Part shown: positions 53,932 to 64,000 of the stretch, in pieces
Layout of the letters: each line of letters begins with the position of its first letter
How positions within the stretch are numbered: the stretch's first letter is position 1
From: Stenogyne calaminthoides
Taxonomy: Eukaryota; Streptophyta; Magnoliopsida; Lamiales; Lamiaceae
Length of the DNA stretch: 64,000 bases
Direction: 5' to 3'
Assembly (NCBI GenBank): GCA_037126765.1
Contig: JBBCBC010000026.1
Span: forward strand, 28,381,698-28,445,697
Position numbers and translations under genes: made by a program
Notes under the pieces: model-generated
What the model was told of the DNA's origin: nothing
What the model saw: the letters and a program-made list of their open reading frames with translations, nothing else
Database searches by the model: none

Positions 53932-56900
53932 ATGTCGAAGAAACGCAGTCGTATGACAAACCCCGAGCCCTTCACCCCCTTTGGCTCAGATTCAATCGCC
54001 TCCAAGAAACGCACCAAGCCGCCCAAACACCACCAGCTCCAGCAAAAGCTCGTCCCCTCCGCCGTCAGTTCGAAGATTCTGAAAGAAGCCTTGCTTCAGC
54101 AGAGGGAAGTCCAGCACGAGGAGGAAAACGAGGATTCCAACGCCGGAAATCAGAATTCTAGCAACGTGTTTTCTTTTCCCCAATTGCAAAACCTAAAAGA
54201 CAACGACGTTGATGATGATGAGGACGGAGTGGACGATTTCGTAGGGTTTTCGGAGACTCAGAGTCGGTGGGATTTCGAGGTTCGCTCTTCAATTTTTTGC
54301 TTTTTTGATGATTAACTGGACTAGTTTTTTGTAATCATAGTTTTTTTTTTTTTCAAAATTAATAGTCGTGTGTCATGAATGGCTATAGTTAGTCTGAACT
54401 TAGTTTCTTTAAGCCATTGCAATCCTAGCAAGTATTTTACTTTATTTATATATTCATTTATTCAACGAGCCTGTTAAGAAATTGGAGAAGAATGGGTATA
54501 CTGATTAGAATGGGCTTTTTACATGTTGTGAAGGTGTATTTCATTTTTCGATTTATCTTATTTATTCTTCATGGAAGATTTATTTTGTGCATTTGGTGGA
54601 AAAATGGTTAATTTAGATATATTTTTGTGCCAACCATGAGAACTTGATGGACATCTTTTTAATTGAATGGTTTCTTTTTGGTTGATACAGAGTTTTAATC
54701 GCATTAATTTTAGTCTTTTCCAATTATCTTTGTCAAAACCATCTCTATTTAACTTCTCCTCATTGTAATTGAATTTTAAACTTTTTGCTGATTAAACAGG
54801 ATAAGATAGATGAGGAAGATGAGAAATTGCTGGAAGCCTTCTTATCAAAAGATGATCGACCTCAACGCACATTGGCTGATATCATTGTTGAGAAGATCAA
54901 GGAGAAAGATGCACGAGTTTCTTCAGGTCTGAGATATTATTTTTCACAAATTATAATAACCCAAGTACTCTTAAATGTGCGTTTTTTGTGAAGCAATGTT
55001 CACTATAATCCGAAATATTCTTTTTTGAATCATATGCATTATATAGCTTGTAGGATGTCATTTTTAGTTTCATCAGGTATTGACACTTCACTAGTGAAAC
55101 TGTGGCAGTCTGATTACATGATAATATGTGTACAATTTTCAGTTTCATATGTTCTTTTACAGGAACTCAACCAATGCCAAAATTGGATGATTCAATTATC
55201 GAATTGTACAAGGGGTATGATAGTCTTTTCCCTTTGATCATTGAGTTTGAAGCATCATTTTTCTTTCTTTACATTCTTTATATCTGTTGTTAATCATGCA
55301 GGGTTGGTAAGCTGCTGAGCAAATACACTTCAGGGAAGATGCCAAAAGCCTTTAAACACATACCTTCTTTGCAATTTTGGGAGGAAGTCTTATACTTAAC
55401 AGAACCTGAGAAGTGGTCACCAAATGCGATTTACCAAGCAACCAGAATCTTTGCTTCTAATTTGGGTGTCAAAAAGGTGGAACGATTCTACAAGTTCGTC
55501 TTGCTGCCTCGTGTGAGAGAGGATATTAGAAAGAATAAGAGGCTGCACTTTGCCTTGTACCAATCATTAAAAAAGGCTGTATATAAGCCAGCAGCTTTCA
55601 ATAAGGGGATCTTATTTTCCTTGTGTGAGGTATTTCAAATCTCAAATCTTGATAGTTTTCATCTCATTATGGTCAGTTAGATTAGGCTGATGACCTCTTC
55701 AAGTAGCAAAGCAAAGGTTTTTGTCATTTGAAGTTTGGCTCATTTCTTTGTTGTTAATTAAGCATTCAGCTGCTGTCAGCTTAGTGTAATGATTGAGTTA
55801 CGACTAGGATATGCTTTTTCACGTACTATTAATTTCACACGAGCATTTTTTTAAGTTAATGCTTTATTAAGATGAGAAAAAGAAACAAGAAATGATCTTT
55901 ATATCAATTGAACAATAATACCTTTTTAGTGCTTCATCTGCTACTTAATGTTTGCATCTCTAATGTTCATTTTAGCTTGTGTTTCAATTTTCTGGTGGTA
56001 GTCTAGAGCATTAAGATGTGTACACTTTCCACCCCCTTTCCTTTATTTGAAATAGACTTTAAGCTGAAGCTTTCTGACTTTGGCAGTCTAGGACTTGTTC
56101 TTTAAGGGAGGCTGTAATTGTTGGGAGCATAATTGAGAAGATCTCAATTCCTCCTCTTCATTCAAGGTACATCATGCATTTTCTGATTTTATAACCAATT
56201 TTTTTTTAAAGAACTCTTCCTATGATTTATGTTTGGATATTATCATTGGTCAAACAGCTTGCTTTAAAACTTTCTTATGTTGGTGCCATTTTGTACAGTG
56301 CATGATATTTTTCTCATGTTTTTAGAACTTATTTTTAGTTTTGTTAAGGACTTCTGTGCAGTGTGCAATATGCATTTATGCATTCATTTGTAGCTGTTGA
56401 ATTATCAAGACTTTTGCTTGCTTGAGATTTATAATAAAATTGTCTCCTGCATTTCAGTGTTGCATTACTGAAGCTCGCAGAGATGGAGTACTGCGGTACA
56501 ACAAGGTACTAATTTTGTAAAATGCTTTATTCCCCGTTGAACTTATCTCTCATTTAGCATCAGATAGTGAATAATATGCTTCTTTTAACAAGCTATGAGC
56601 TATGTGTGTTGCTTTTGTTTTATATATCATTATGATGGTGGAAATTTAAACCATATTAGTTTTACGTTATTCGTTTTTTAACTTTAGTGATTTTCATGAC
56701 ATAGTTTGTTGAATATCGGAAAATAGTTTCCTAACATACGGTTTTGATGTTCTATTACAATGGCAGTTTCTCTAATTTTATTCATACAAGTCGTCTTCGA
56801 GTTATTGTTTCTAAAGCTAAAAATGTTCTTTTGTTGCCTATTTATTTCTCTTGTAATAACTTGCCACCAAATTTATGATGACAACTTTTACTTGTATATT

Positions 56901-58024
56901 GGGCAGCTACTTCATTAAGTTACTAATCGAGAAGAAATATGCATTGCCATACCGTGTACTTGATGCATTGGTTTCTCATTTTATGAAATTCTATGGAGAG
57001 ACGAGAGTAATGCCTGTCATCTGGCACCAGTCGCTTCTTGCATTTGCACAAAGGTTAGTTCTATTAATTCTCCCTCTCATATTCTCTCTGCATTTTTATT
57101 TAATTTTCCTTTTCTTGCCCTTAATATTGAGCTGAAAAGGGAGATTTCTACTTTCTTAGTCACGTTTTATGATTAGAATGTAGCTATTAAAGTCATTTAC
57201 TATTTGTATACAGAATTATACTAAGACGAATGAATTTTCTTAGTTTGATGGACAAAGTTGATTTGCTTTTAGTATATTAAGCTGAGTCTATACGCTTCAT
57301 TTTTATGTAAATTTGGTGCAGGTACAAAAATGAGTTGACAAAGGAGGATAAAAGTGATCTCAACACCCTAGTAGAACAGCAAAGACATAAATTAGTAAGA
57401 TGATCTGCAGAATTCTGATTATTGAACTTTTTATCGACGTCATTTATATAATAATATAAATCCACTACCCTTGACATGCAGGTTACACCCGAAATATTAA
57501 GGGAATTAAATAACAGCCGCAACCGTGGGGACAAAGAAGATGATCTTATGTCAATATATATCCTTTCTTTTCTCTTTCTGATGAATAATGTCACGGATAC
57601 ATATTAGTTTTATGAGTTGGTCTTATGTAAAACAGTTTTACTGGCAACTGGTTCGCAACTATTACTTATAGTAAAACAACTCATACTTTTCAATGAAACA
57701 ACTAATATTGTCAAACTAATATACTAATACTGTTTAAAATAGACACAAAATCAAACCAGTTGCACAGTTAAACTGATTCACATAAGATTTTGCTTAGTTT
57801 TATTTGATGCAATCTTTGGTCCTTTCACATGAGATGTGCATATCTTTGATATATAATGCCTGGTTTTGCATTTTCTTGCACGATAATCAATTTTCAAAAA
57901 TCTTGTTCCGTCTATCAATTTATCTTTCCTTGACGTCGCACCACCTTCTCCTGTTTCCGTTGTAACCAAGACTATTCAAGAAGACAGGTTCGATATCCCA
58001 GACGTACCCATGGAGGAGGACTGA
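53932..58024 (+). CDS. Bystin (Enp1 homologue), 40S ribosome biogenesis factor
   Basis: Nucleolar factor needed for maturation and export of pre-40S subunits. Exons: 53932-54279, 54800-54926, 55163-55214, 55302-55629, 56087-56166, 56458-56505, 56907-57053, 57322-57394, 57482-57557, 57945-58024. They sum to 1359 nt, 452 residues, close to plant bystins. The N-terminal third is charged and low-complexity (MSKKRSR, DVDDDEDGVDDFVGF). The bystin domain starts at about residue 160 with ELYKGVGKLLSKYTSGKMPK and includes LYLTEPEKWSPNAIYQATRI, FYKFVLLPRVREDIRKNKR, LREAVIVGSIIEKISIPPLH, LPYRVLDALVSHFMKF and MPVIWHQSLLAFAQRYK. The C-terminus is EDRFDIPDVPMEED. Nine exon junctions are in frame. The last intron has no usable GT-AG borders but has U12-type AT-AC signals. 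Confidence 0.96.
57558..57944 (+). other. U12-type AT-AC intron of bystin
   Basis: The donor reads exactly ATATCCTTT (57558-57566) and a branch-point match TTCCTTGAC lies at 57926-57934. The intron can end at AC 57943-57944 (11 nt after the branch A) or AC 57940-57941 (8 nt). Both keep the frame, giving MSISSPVSVV or MSISPSPVSVV before TKTIQEDRFDIP. These are the consensus signals of the minor spliceosome. The 11-nt distance fits U12 introns better. Confidence 0.85.
57615..57795. repeat. MITE-like inverted repeat inside the U12 intron
   Basis: TCTTATGTAAAACAGTTTTA and GGCAACTGGTT on the left pair with AACCAGTTGCACAGTTAAAC and TTCACATAAGA on the right. It makes up nearly half of the 387-bp intron and leaves both the donor and the branch point untouched. 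Confidence 0.7.
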
Positions 58025-59188
58025 ATATTTGTTGCAATCGCTCATTCTCATGGTAAATGTTCTTCCCTTCGAATTACTCTTTCCCATCCAAATCTAGTTT
58101 TGTTCTCATTACATGAATGATTCATCATTACAGTTACGGATGACAATTGACCAAAGTTTTTATAGACGATGAGATATTTATAGACGCATGCGGTCTTGGA
58201 TGTGTGGAGATTAAGTATCATTTCACATGCAAGAAGGACATTGAACAAGTTTTGCTAGTTTACTTATAGTAGTTGATCGCTGCCCCAGAGGTTGATTTTG
58301 GAGTGTCTGTAGCAATATACACACATATTTATCCTGTTCTGTTATCTACTTGTTAGGCTATATGATTGAAATTAATTCTTGCAATTTATGAATTCGAATT
58401 TTGTGAAAATGAGATATTGGATTGAAATGAACTGTTACAGGAGTCTGAACTCTTCTTTTTGTCATATGAAATTTTCTTGTGGTTTCATAATATGGTTTGA
58501 GATCTTTTACTTCAGTTCTCCACTTGACTTTTGTTCATACATCAATACTCTTGAGTTGAAAGCTATAAATTTTATGTTTAATAAAACAGCACTGAAAAAT
58601 AATATTTTTCTGACAATGGGTAAATTAAGTGAAAAGTGTGAAATATAAGATGTTAGGCTAATCACTGTTTAAGTGCAAGGAACGATAAGTGCAAAATATA
58701 CCATTCCTATTATGATTAATAATCACTAAAATATTTAATGTAACACACTAATTTAATAATTCTTTCCTCATAATAAAATAAAAGAATGTAAGATAATAAT
58801 TAACTATTGTGAACATGACTAAGGACATGTTTGTAAACTCTAATGGGGGGGACAAAAACACTTATTTGTTAAGTTTTCGTCTCACAGTTTTAACTTTTGA
58901 AAAGTGTTTTTAAGTTATGAGTGGAGTTTGCAAACACACTTTAAAGCTAGATCATTTTGTAATCCTATTTTTTCATAAAGGATATTATAATCCTAATTCA
59001 TTTAAATACATTGCAACATTGGTATAAAAATAAAGAAGAAAAATAAAAATAGGAGCATTTATTTCATCGTTCATTTGTTGGGAAACCGTTGTATGACAGT
59101 TGAGATGCACACACACACTGCCATTGCCATAGCCCTCTTCGGTATCATCGCCCCCCTACTCACATTTGTATCTCCGCCCCCCTTTTCT
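58025..59188. other. Intergenic region between bystin and PDH E1 beta
   Basis: Bystin 3' flank and AT-rich sequence, no coding. Includes a run of G (58846-58852). The right end is the PDH E1 beta promoter. Confidence 0.5.
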
Positions 59189-59195
59189 TATATAA
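59189..59195 (+). promoter_or_regulatory. Probable TATA box of PDH E1 beta
   Basis: TATATAA in TTCTTATATAACCACTTTC, 80 bp before the ATG. It is followed by a pyrimidine-rich leader (CCCAATTTCTCTCTC) typical of plant transcription starts. Confidence 0.55.
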
Positions 59196-59268
59196 CCACT
59201 TTCTGCCCCAATTCATCCCCAATTTCTCTCTCAACATACAAATTCGCTTGCATATACATACGATCTCA

Positions 59269-62142
59269 ATGGCTACGATGTTGCGATCTATCGGAGTGGC
59301 GCCTGCTTCGTTTCCCTTATCGGATCACTCCACCAAATTATCCACCTTCTCCGTTTGCTCTCTCCCAGGTTTTTCTCGTCGATCTTTCAATTTTTTTGAA
59401 TTTATTTGCTTCTCTGTGTACAATGTGATAAATTAGATTCATTCCGTTTCTTCCAACTTGTATCGCTCAGTCGGAAATAATATTTGATTTGAATCAGTTG
59501 GTTGCTTCTTACTATTAGAATTTCGAATTGTATATACATTGCCCCCAATTGTTATCGTAATTTTGGTTTTTGGTTTTTTGTTTTTTCCATCAGTCATCAG
59601 ATCTGAGAGAAGTTCTGATTTGGTTCATCGGACTTCAAGGAATGGAAAGATCATTCCGAAAGCTGTTGCGGTTAGCATTTTTTTCACCCTACTAGATTCT
59701 GCAAAAAAATAATCGGTTTGGATTATAGTTTTAATCCCTGGTTTTTTAATTTTCACATTTATGAGATATATTTTTGTTTCTCTTTTGTGATTTTGCAGAC
59801 ACAGGCTGAAAATTCTGCCTCAGCAGCTTCGAAGCCCGGGTAAAAACAATTTTAATCTTATTATATCATGTGAATGTACTATGTTTTATTATGTCAATTT
59901 TAGTTGAATAAGGCCTTAAACGGATAGTTTACTGTTTCTGCTACTCAGGGAAGAGTTGCACATTGTGATTTCAATGGTGATTTTGATCTGACGTGTTCAA
60001 TATTAATTGGGGCTGGCTTTAGGTAGTTTTGTTTGTGAAATATAATTTCAGAAGCTCATTTTGATAAGTGCTTGATAACTTTTTTTGGGAATGCATATGT
60101 ACTGGACTTGAATAACAATAATGTGGTATGGTAAGATTTACCCTTGTGGTTTGAATTGTGGGATAACAAAGCTGAGTGACTTGTAATTTCTAAATTTGAT
60201 GATACCTAATATTGAGAATCTATCTACTATAAAATCTGAGAACAGTATTGGACATTCCTAGGCACGAACTCTTGCTCTTCGAAGCCCTGAGGGAAGGATT
60301 GGAGGAAGAAATGGACAGAGATCCTCGAGTTTGTGTCATAGGTGAAGACGTGGGCCACTACGGAGGTTCGTACAAGGTCACCAAGGGCCTTGCTACAAAA
60401 TATGGTGATCTAAGGGTGCTCGATACACCCATTGCCGAGAACTCTTTCACTGGGATGGCCATTGGTGCAGCCATGACAGGTCCAGCAAACTCTTTCACCA
60501 TGCAATTGGTTTGCATTTTTGTGTGTATTTTTATTTTTTAAACAATATTGGTTGTTTCATTAAAAGGTAGTATTTGTTATTCATTCAGAAGTTATAGTTT
60601 TTATACTATAAAGTGAGAGGTGCCAACCAACTATACGATTAAACTGTTTACTTAACTCTGGCAGGTCTACGGCCTATCGTGGAAGGCATGAACATGGGAT
60701 TCCTTCTCCTCGCCTTCAACCAAATCTCTGATAACTGCGGTATGCTACACTACACATCCGGTGGGCAGTTCACAATTCCAACGGTGATCCGAGGGCCGGG
60801 AGGAGTCGGCCGCCAGCTCGGGGCAGAGCACTCCCAACGCCTTGAATCCTACTTCCAGTCGATCCCGGGGATCCAAATGGTTGCCTGCTCGACTCCATAC
60901 AACGCCAAGGGGCTAATGAAGGCTGCCATTCGTAGCGAGAATCCTGTCGTTCTTTTCGAGCATGTCCTGCTTTACAATCTAAAGGAGAGGATCCCGGACG
61001 AAGAGTATGTCCTGTCACTCGAGGAGGCGGAGATGGTGCGGCCCGGTGAGCATGTTACGATCTTAACCTACTCTCGGATGAGGTACTGATGAGGATCAAT
61101 ATTAGATTTTCTAATTTAGATATGTATGCTTAGGATTTGATTTTATTATATTATACTCCCTCCGTCCTGGTATAGCTTCCCATCATTTTTTTCGCACAGT
61201 TTATGGAATGATGTGATTGGATAGAGATAAAAAGGTTTAAGATGCTGGGCCACAATGGTCCGGAAAAGGAAATGTGAAAGCTTCGGATGGGAAGCAAAAA
61301 ATGGCAAAATTGAAAGTGTTACGATCCCACATTGGATCCACAAGAAATTGCGGATGGGTACTTAAGTGGGAGTCAATCCTCAACTCTTGAGCTAGCTTCT
61401 GGGTGGTGTTAGGACTTCCATGTTTGAGTTCCTAACAATTGGTCCAACCTTCCAGATCCTGGACATGGTACAAAAGAGGGCAACTTGAGAAAAGGGTCGC
61501 TCGACACCAGGAACCAAGTTGCGTGGGTCAGTCTGGGTCGCTGAATGGTCCCCAGAGTGAGTCGTCCATGGACGTCCGGCTTTTGAGGTGGGTCGATTGT
61601 TATGATCCCACATCGGATCCATAAGAAATTGTGGATGGGTACTTAAGTGGGAGTCAATCCTCCACTTTTGGGAGTATCTCTTTTACAGTATTGTTGTGAA
61701 TCAATGTACTTGACTTTATCACTTTTTCGGGTATTCTTAGAATTAGCGGAACTAGTGTGTATGCTTGTTTGCATTCATTGTTCTTATACGCTTTTGCTGC
61801 ATCAGGTACCATGTCATGCAAGCTGCCAAGACTCTAGTGAACAAAGGTTATGATCCCGAGGTTATTGATATTAGGTCTTTGAAACCGTTCGATCTTTATA
61901 CAATTGGAAACTCAGTGAAGAAAACGCATCGGGTGATCATCGTGGAGGAATGCATGAGAACCGGAGGAATCGGTGCTAGCCTTACTGCTGCGATAAACGA
62001 GAATTTCCATGATTATTTGGATGCACCGATTGTTTGCCTCTCGTCTCAGGATGTGCCGACTCCTTATGCCGGGACGTTGGAGGAAATGACCATCGTCCAA
62101 CCTGCACAGATTATAGCTGCAGTTGAGCAGATCTGTAAGTAG
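59269..62142 (+). CDS. Pyruvate dehydrogenase E1 component subunit beta, plastidial
   Basis: Beta subunit of the thiamine-diphosphate E1 heterotetramer of the plastid pyruvate dehydrogenase complex, which supplies acetyl-CoA for fatty acid synthesis. Exons: 59269-59368, 59594-59670, 59799-59839, 60262-60479, 60665-61082, 61806-62142. They sum to 1191 nt, 396 residues, with GT-AG borders. The first 60-70 residues are Ser-rich and basic (MATMLRSIGVAPASFPLSD, TSRNGKIIPKAVA), a plastid transit peptide. The catalytic part starts HELLLFEALREGLEEEM at residue 74, with GEDVGHYGGSYKVTKGL, DTPIAENSFTGMAIGAAMTG, NQISDNCGMLHYTSGGQF and RGPGGVGRQLGAEHSQ. The C-terminal transketolase-like part has EVIDIRSLKPFD, VEECMRTGGIGASL and SSQDVPTPYAGTLEE. 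Plastid rather than mitochondrial type is inferred from the transit peptide and this sequence. No lesion seen. Confidence 0.96.
61155..61730 (+). mobile_element. TRIM-like element in the last intron of PDH E1 beta
   Basis: A 121-bp LTR-like unit, 61317-61437 (TGTTACGATCCCACATTGG to TTCCTAACA), is followed by about 160 bp of internal sequence. A second, shortened copy starts at 61598 (TGTTATGATCCCACATCGG) and matches to about 61671. The element is too small to code for anything. The intron also starts with a 'CTCCCTCCGTCCTGG' short-element end near 61157. Confidence 0.7.
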
Positions 62143-64000
62143 CTTTGCAGAGATTAAGCAAGCTTTAGTTTGAATGTTTATCATCATAAATTTTGCAATT
62201 ATTTAGCATGTTTTCTTAAACTATGAACCATCAATGTACTATCCTTTCCTTTTTCGCTTTGTGATTCAAGAAGTTGGTTATAATCTTTTGCTGTTTACTC
62301 TGTCAAAATTTGTCATATGAGTTTATTTTATCTTATGTTTAATTAATTTTAATTTACGCTGTTCAAATTAGTGATATGTGTGTGGGAGGTTATATATGAA
62401 TGATCCACTTCTATTATGAAATTATGGTTCTTATTTATAATTATATGGCTCACCATTAAGGATACTTGCCATTTTCTTTAAATTCAAGATGAAACATGAA
62501 TTGTAAACAGAAGATTTCCAGCCTTCCAACCCCTCATTGGCATTTTCTTGACATTTTTTTAGAAGAGATACTCAACCATTAAAATTCATTATTTAGTCAT
62601 AAAGGATATTTCAAAGTTCAAACCATTTAAATAAGAAAATCAAGTTAGAAGCCAAATTAAGGAAACATTAAAAAGGCTTTTTCCGTAAGACTTATTTTCA
62701 AAGTTTTTTCTCATGAACTTTTTGAAAATAAGTCTTTTCGGAAGTTGTTTTAAGTGTTTTAAAATACACCCTAAAAATTATAATGTGTGACACATGCAAT
62801 GATGTCAAGAACCATTAGATGACAAATCAGTAGTGATGTGGACTTTGATCCCCCAATCCGAGAGGGCCACGCATTACTACTTCTTATAAAAAGGTCCCTA
62901 AAACAACAAAAAAAAAAAAAAAATCAATAGATAAAAGAAGAAATAAAAATAAAATGTAATGTCGCCATATTGGCCCATGTAAAGAATGTAATGGATTTAA
63001 AAGTTGTCCTTTCCATTAATTCTTGTGCAGATTTTGGGAAGAATTTATAGTTAAATATTTTAACAAAAAGTTGGGCTGAAAATGGCCGGATAGCTATTGG
63101 TCTTTTTATGTCTGGACTCTAATTGGACGCCTGTCTTGTTGCTTTTACAAAGGCCAACAGTTTTTGGGCTTATTTGCACGTGAGATAACAACTGCACCAT
63201 TAATATCACATTTCTTTTTAATAAATAGAAAGCGAGATTCACTATCGAATTCTCACAACATTATCTTTTATGGGATAAGTTTATATGCAATTTTGTATAT
63301 GTACAAATTGCTTTAAAATAGATAAATTAAATATTGGTTGGACAATTCATTTATACTTGGAATCGATAAATTGAGTTGAGTTATAAGTAATAATTATTAA
63401 ATAAGATCGTCTTATATGTTACGATCAAAACATATTAAATAATAATACTGGATATAAATTGTGGATAAATGAGAAAATGAAATGAAAGTACAGAAATCTG
63501 TCTCTTAATCTATTTCACACAATATCGTCACAGTCTATTTCACACGATATATCGTCTCAAAGTGAACTTATTCTCATGGCATATATAGTGTTTTTTTTTC
63601 TTTTTTTTTTGTGTTTTTTGTTTTGTGATTTATACACTTCTAAGTTTAATGCATGATTAGTTTTTCCAATATTTTATATACAGAATGGAAGTGAATTATA
63701 TATATTATGAAATGGATAAAATATTATTTTAATTTACAACAAACTGCATGCAGTTACCCTGTTGCTCCAAATAATGCGGCGATTATTACATCTTACTAAG
63801 CCAAAAACATAAATTTAATGTAAAAGGTCAAGTAGAAGATCCATAATTCTATTTTTAGTAGCTAAAAGTATAAATTTAATGTAAAAGGTCAAGCCGAAAA
63901 TCATGATTCTATATTCGGAAACATGTGCATCTAATCTCAACCAACAGAATTTTCTCTGCCCTTTGAGAAACTCTAAGGCCAAAAATAATCTCATTACTTT
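62143..64000. other. Intergenic region at the right end, no gene seen
   Basis: AT-rich. A palindrome at 62680-62730 (AAGACTTATTTTCAAAGTTT against TTTGAAAATAAGTCTT) and a 70-bp direct repeat (TAAATTTAATGTAAAAGGTC at 63811 and 63871) are the only structures noted. Confidence 0.5.

Noticed and set aside
60770..61018. Minus-strand open frame over PDH E1 beta exon 5
   Set aside because: Shadow of a strongly conserved exon on the plus strand.

Overview
This is nuclear DNA from a flowering plant. Introns are numerous and AT-rich with GT-AG borders, most sequence between genes is transposon-derived, and the proteins are plant families: glycolate oxidase, a CNGC channel, plastid pyruvate dehydrogenase and a class II diterpene synthase. 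The diterpene synthase fragments resemble Lamiaceae copalyl diphosphate synthases, so the order Lamiales, probably a mint-family species, is my best guess. Exons were joined by hand from splice borders, reading frame and recalled family sequence. No alignment was run.

Layout. (1) 1-10.1 kb: a decayed class II diterpene synthase on the minus strand. It keeps its DxDD motif but has frameshifts and missing exons. An En/Spm-like repeat lies at its 3' side and a solo LTR (7802-9625, 5-bp target duplication) upstream. (2) 10.1-14.2 kb: no gene, but LTR remnants and a long hairpin. (3) 14216-17627, minus: an intact six-exon cyclic nucleotide-gated channel of the CNGC18 type. (4) 19402-24343, plus: a seven-exon sugar-phosphate/phosphate translocator (At3g14410 type) with a 2-bp insertion in exon 1. 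(5) 26795-30663 and 48345-51396, plus: two tandem peroxisomal glycolate oxidase genes with identical exon lengths. (6) 33194-42618: a Ty1/copia retrotransposon with a 5-bp target duplication, lying between the two glycolate oxidases. It is followed by an A+T-rich repeat region and a LINE 3' end (45030-45835). (7) 53932-58024, plus: bystin, whose last intron looks like a U12-type AT-AC intron. (8) 59269-62142, plus: plastid pyruvate dehydrogenase E1 beta, with a small TRIM-like element in its last intron. (9) 62143-64000: no gene.

The genes do not form an operon or a convincing pathway cluster. Glycolate oxidase serves photorespiration in peroxisomes, PDH E1 beta serves plastid acetyl-CoA supply, bystin serves 40S ribosome assembly, and the channel and translocator are membrane transporters. 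The strongest unusual signals are the AT-AC intron of bystin, the frameshifted translocator with a possible rescuing start codon, the lesions in the diterpene synthase, and a retrotransposon whose target duplication shows that a tandem duplication of an LTR end lies inside the element.
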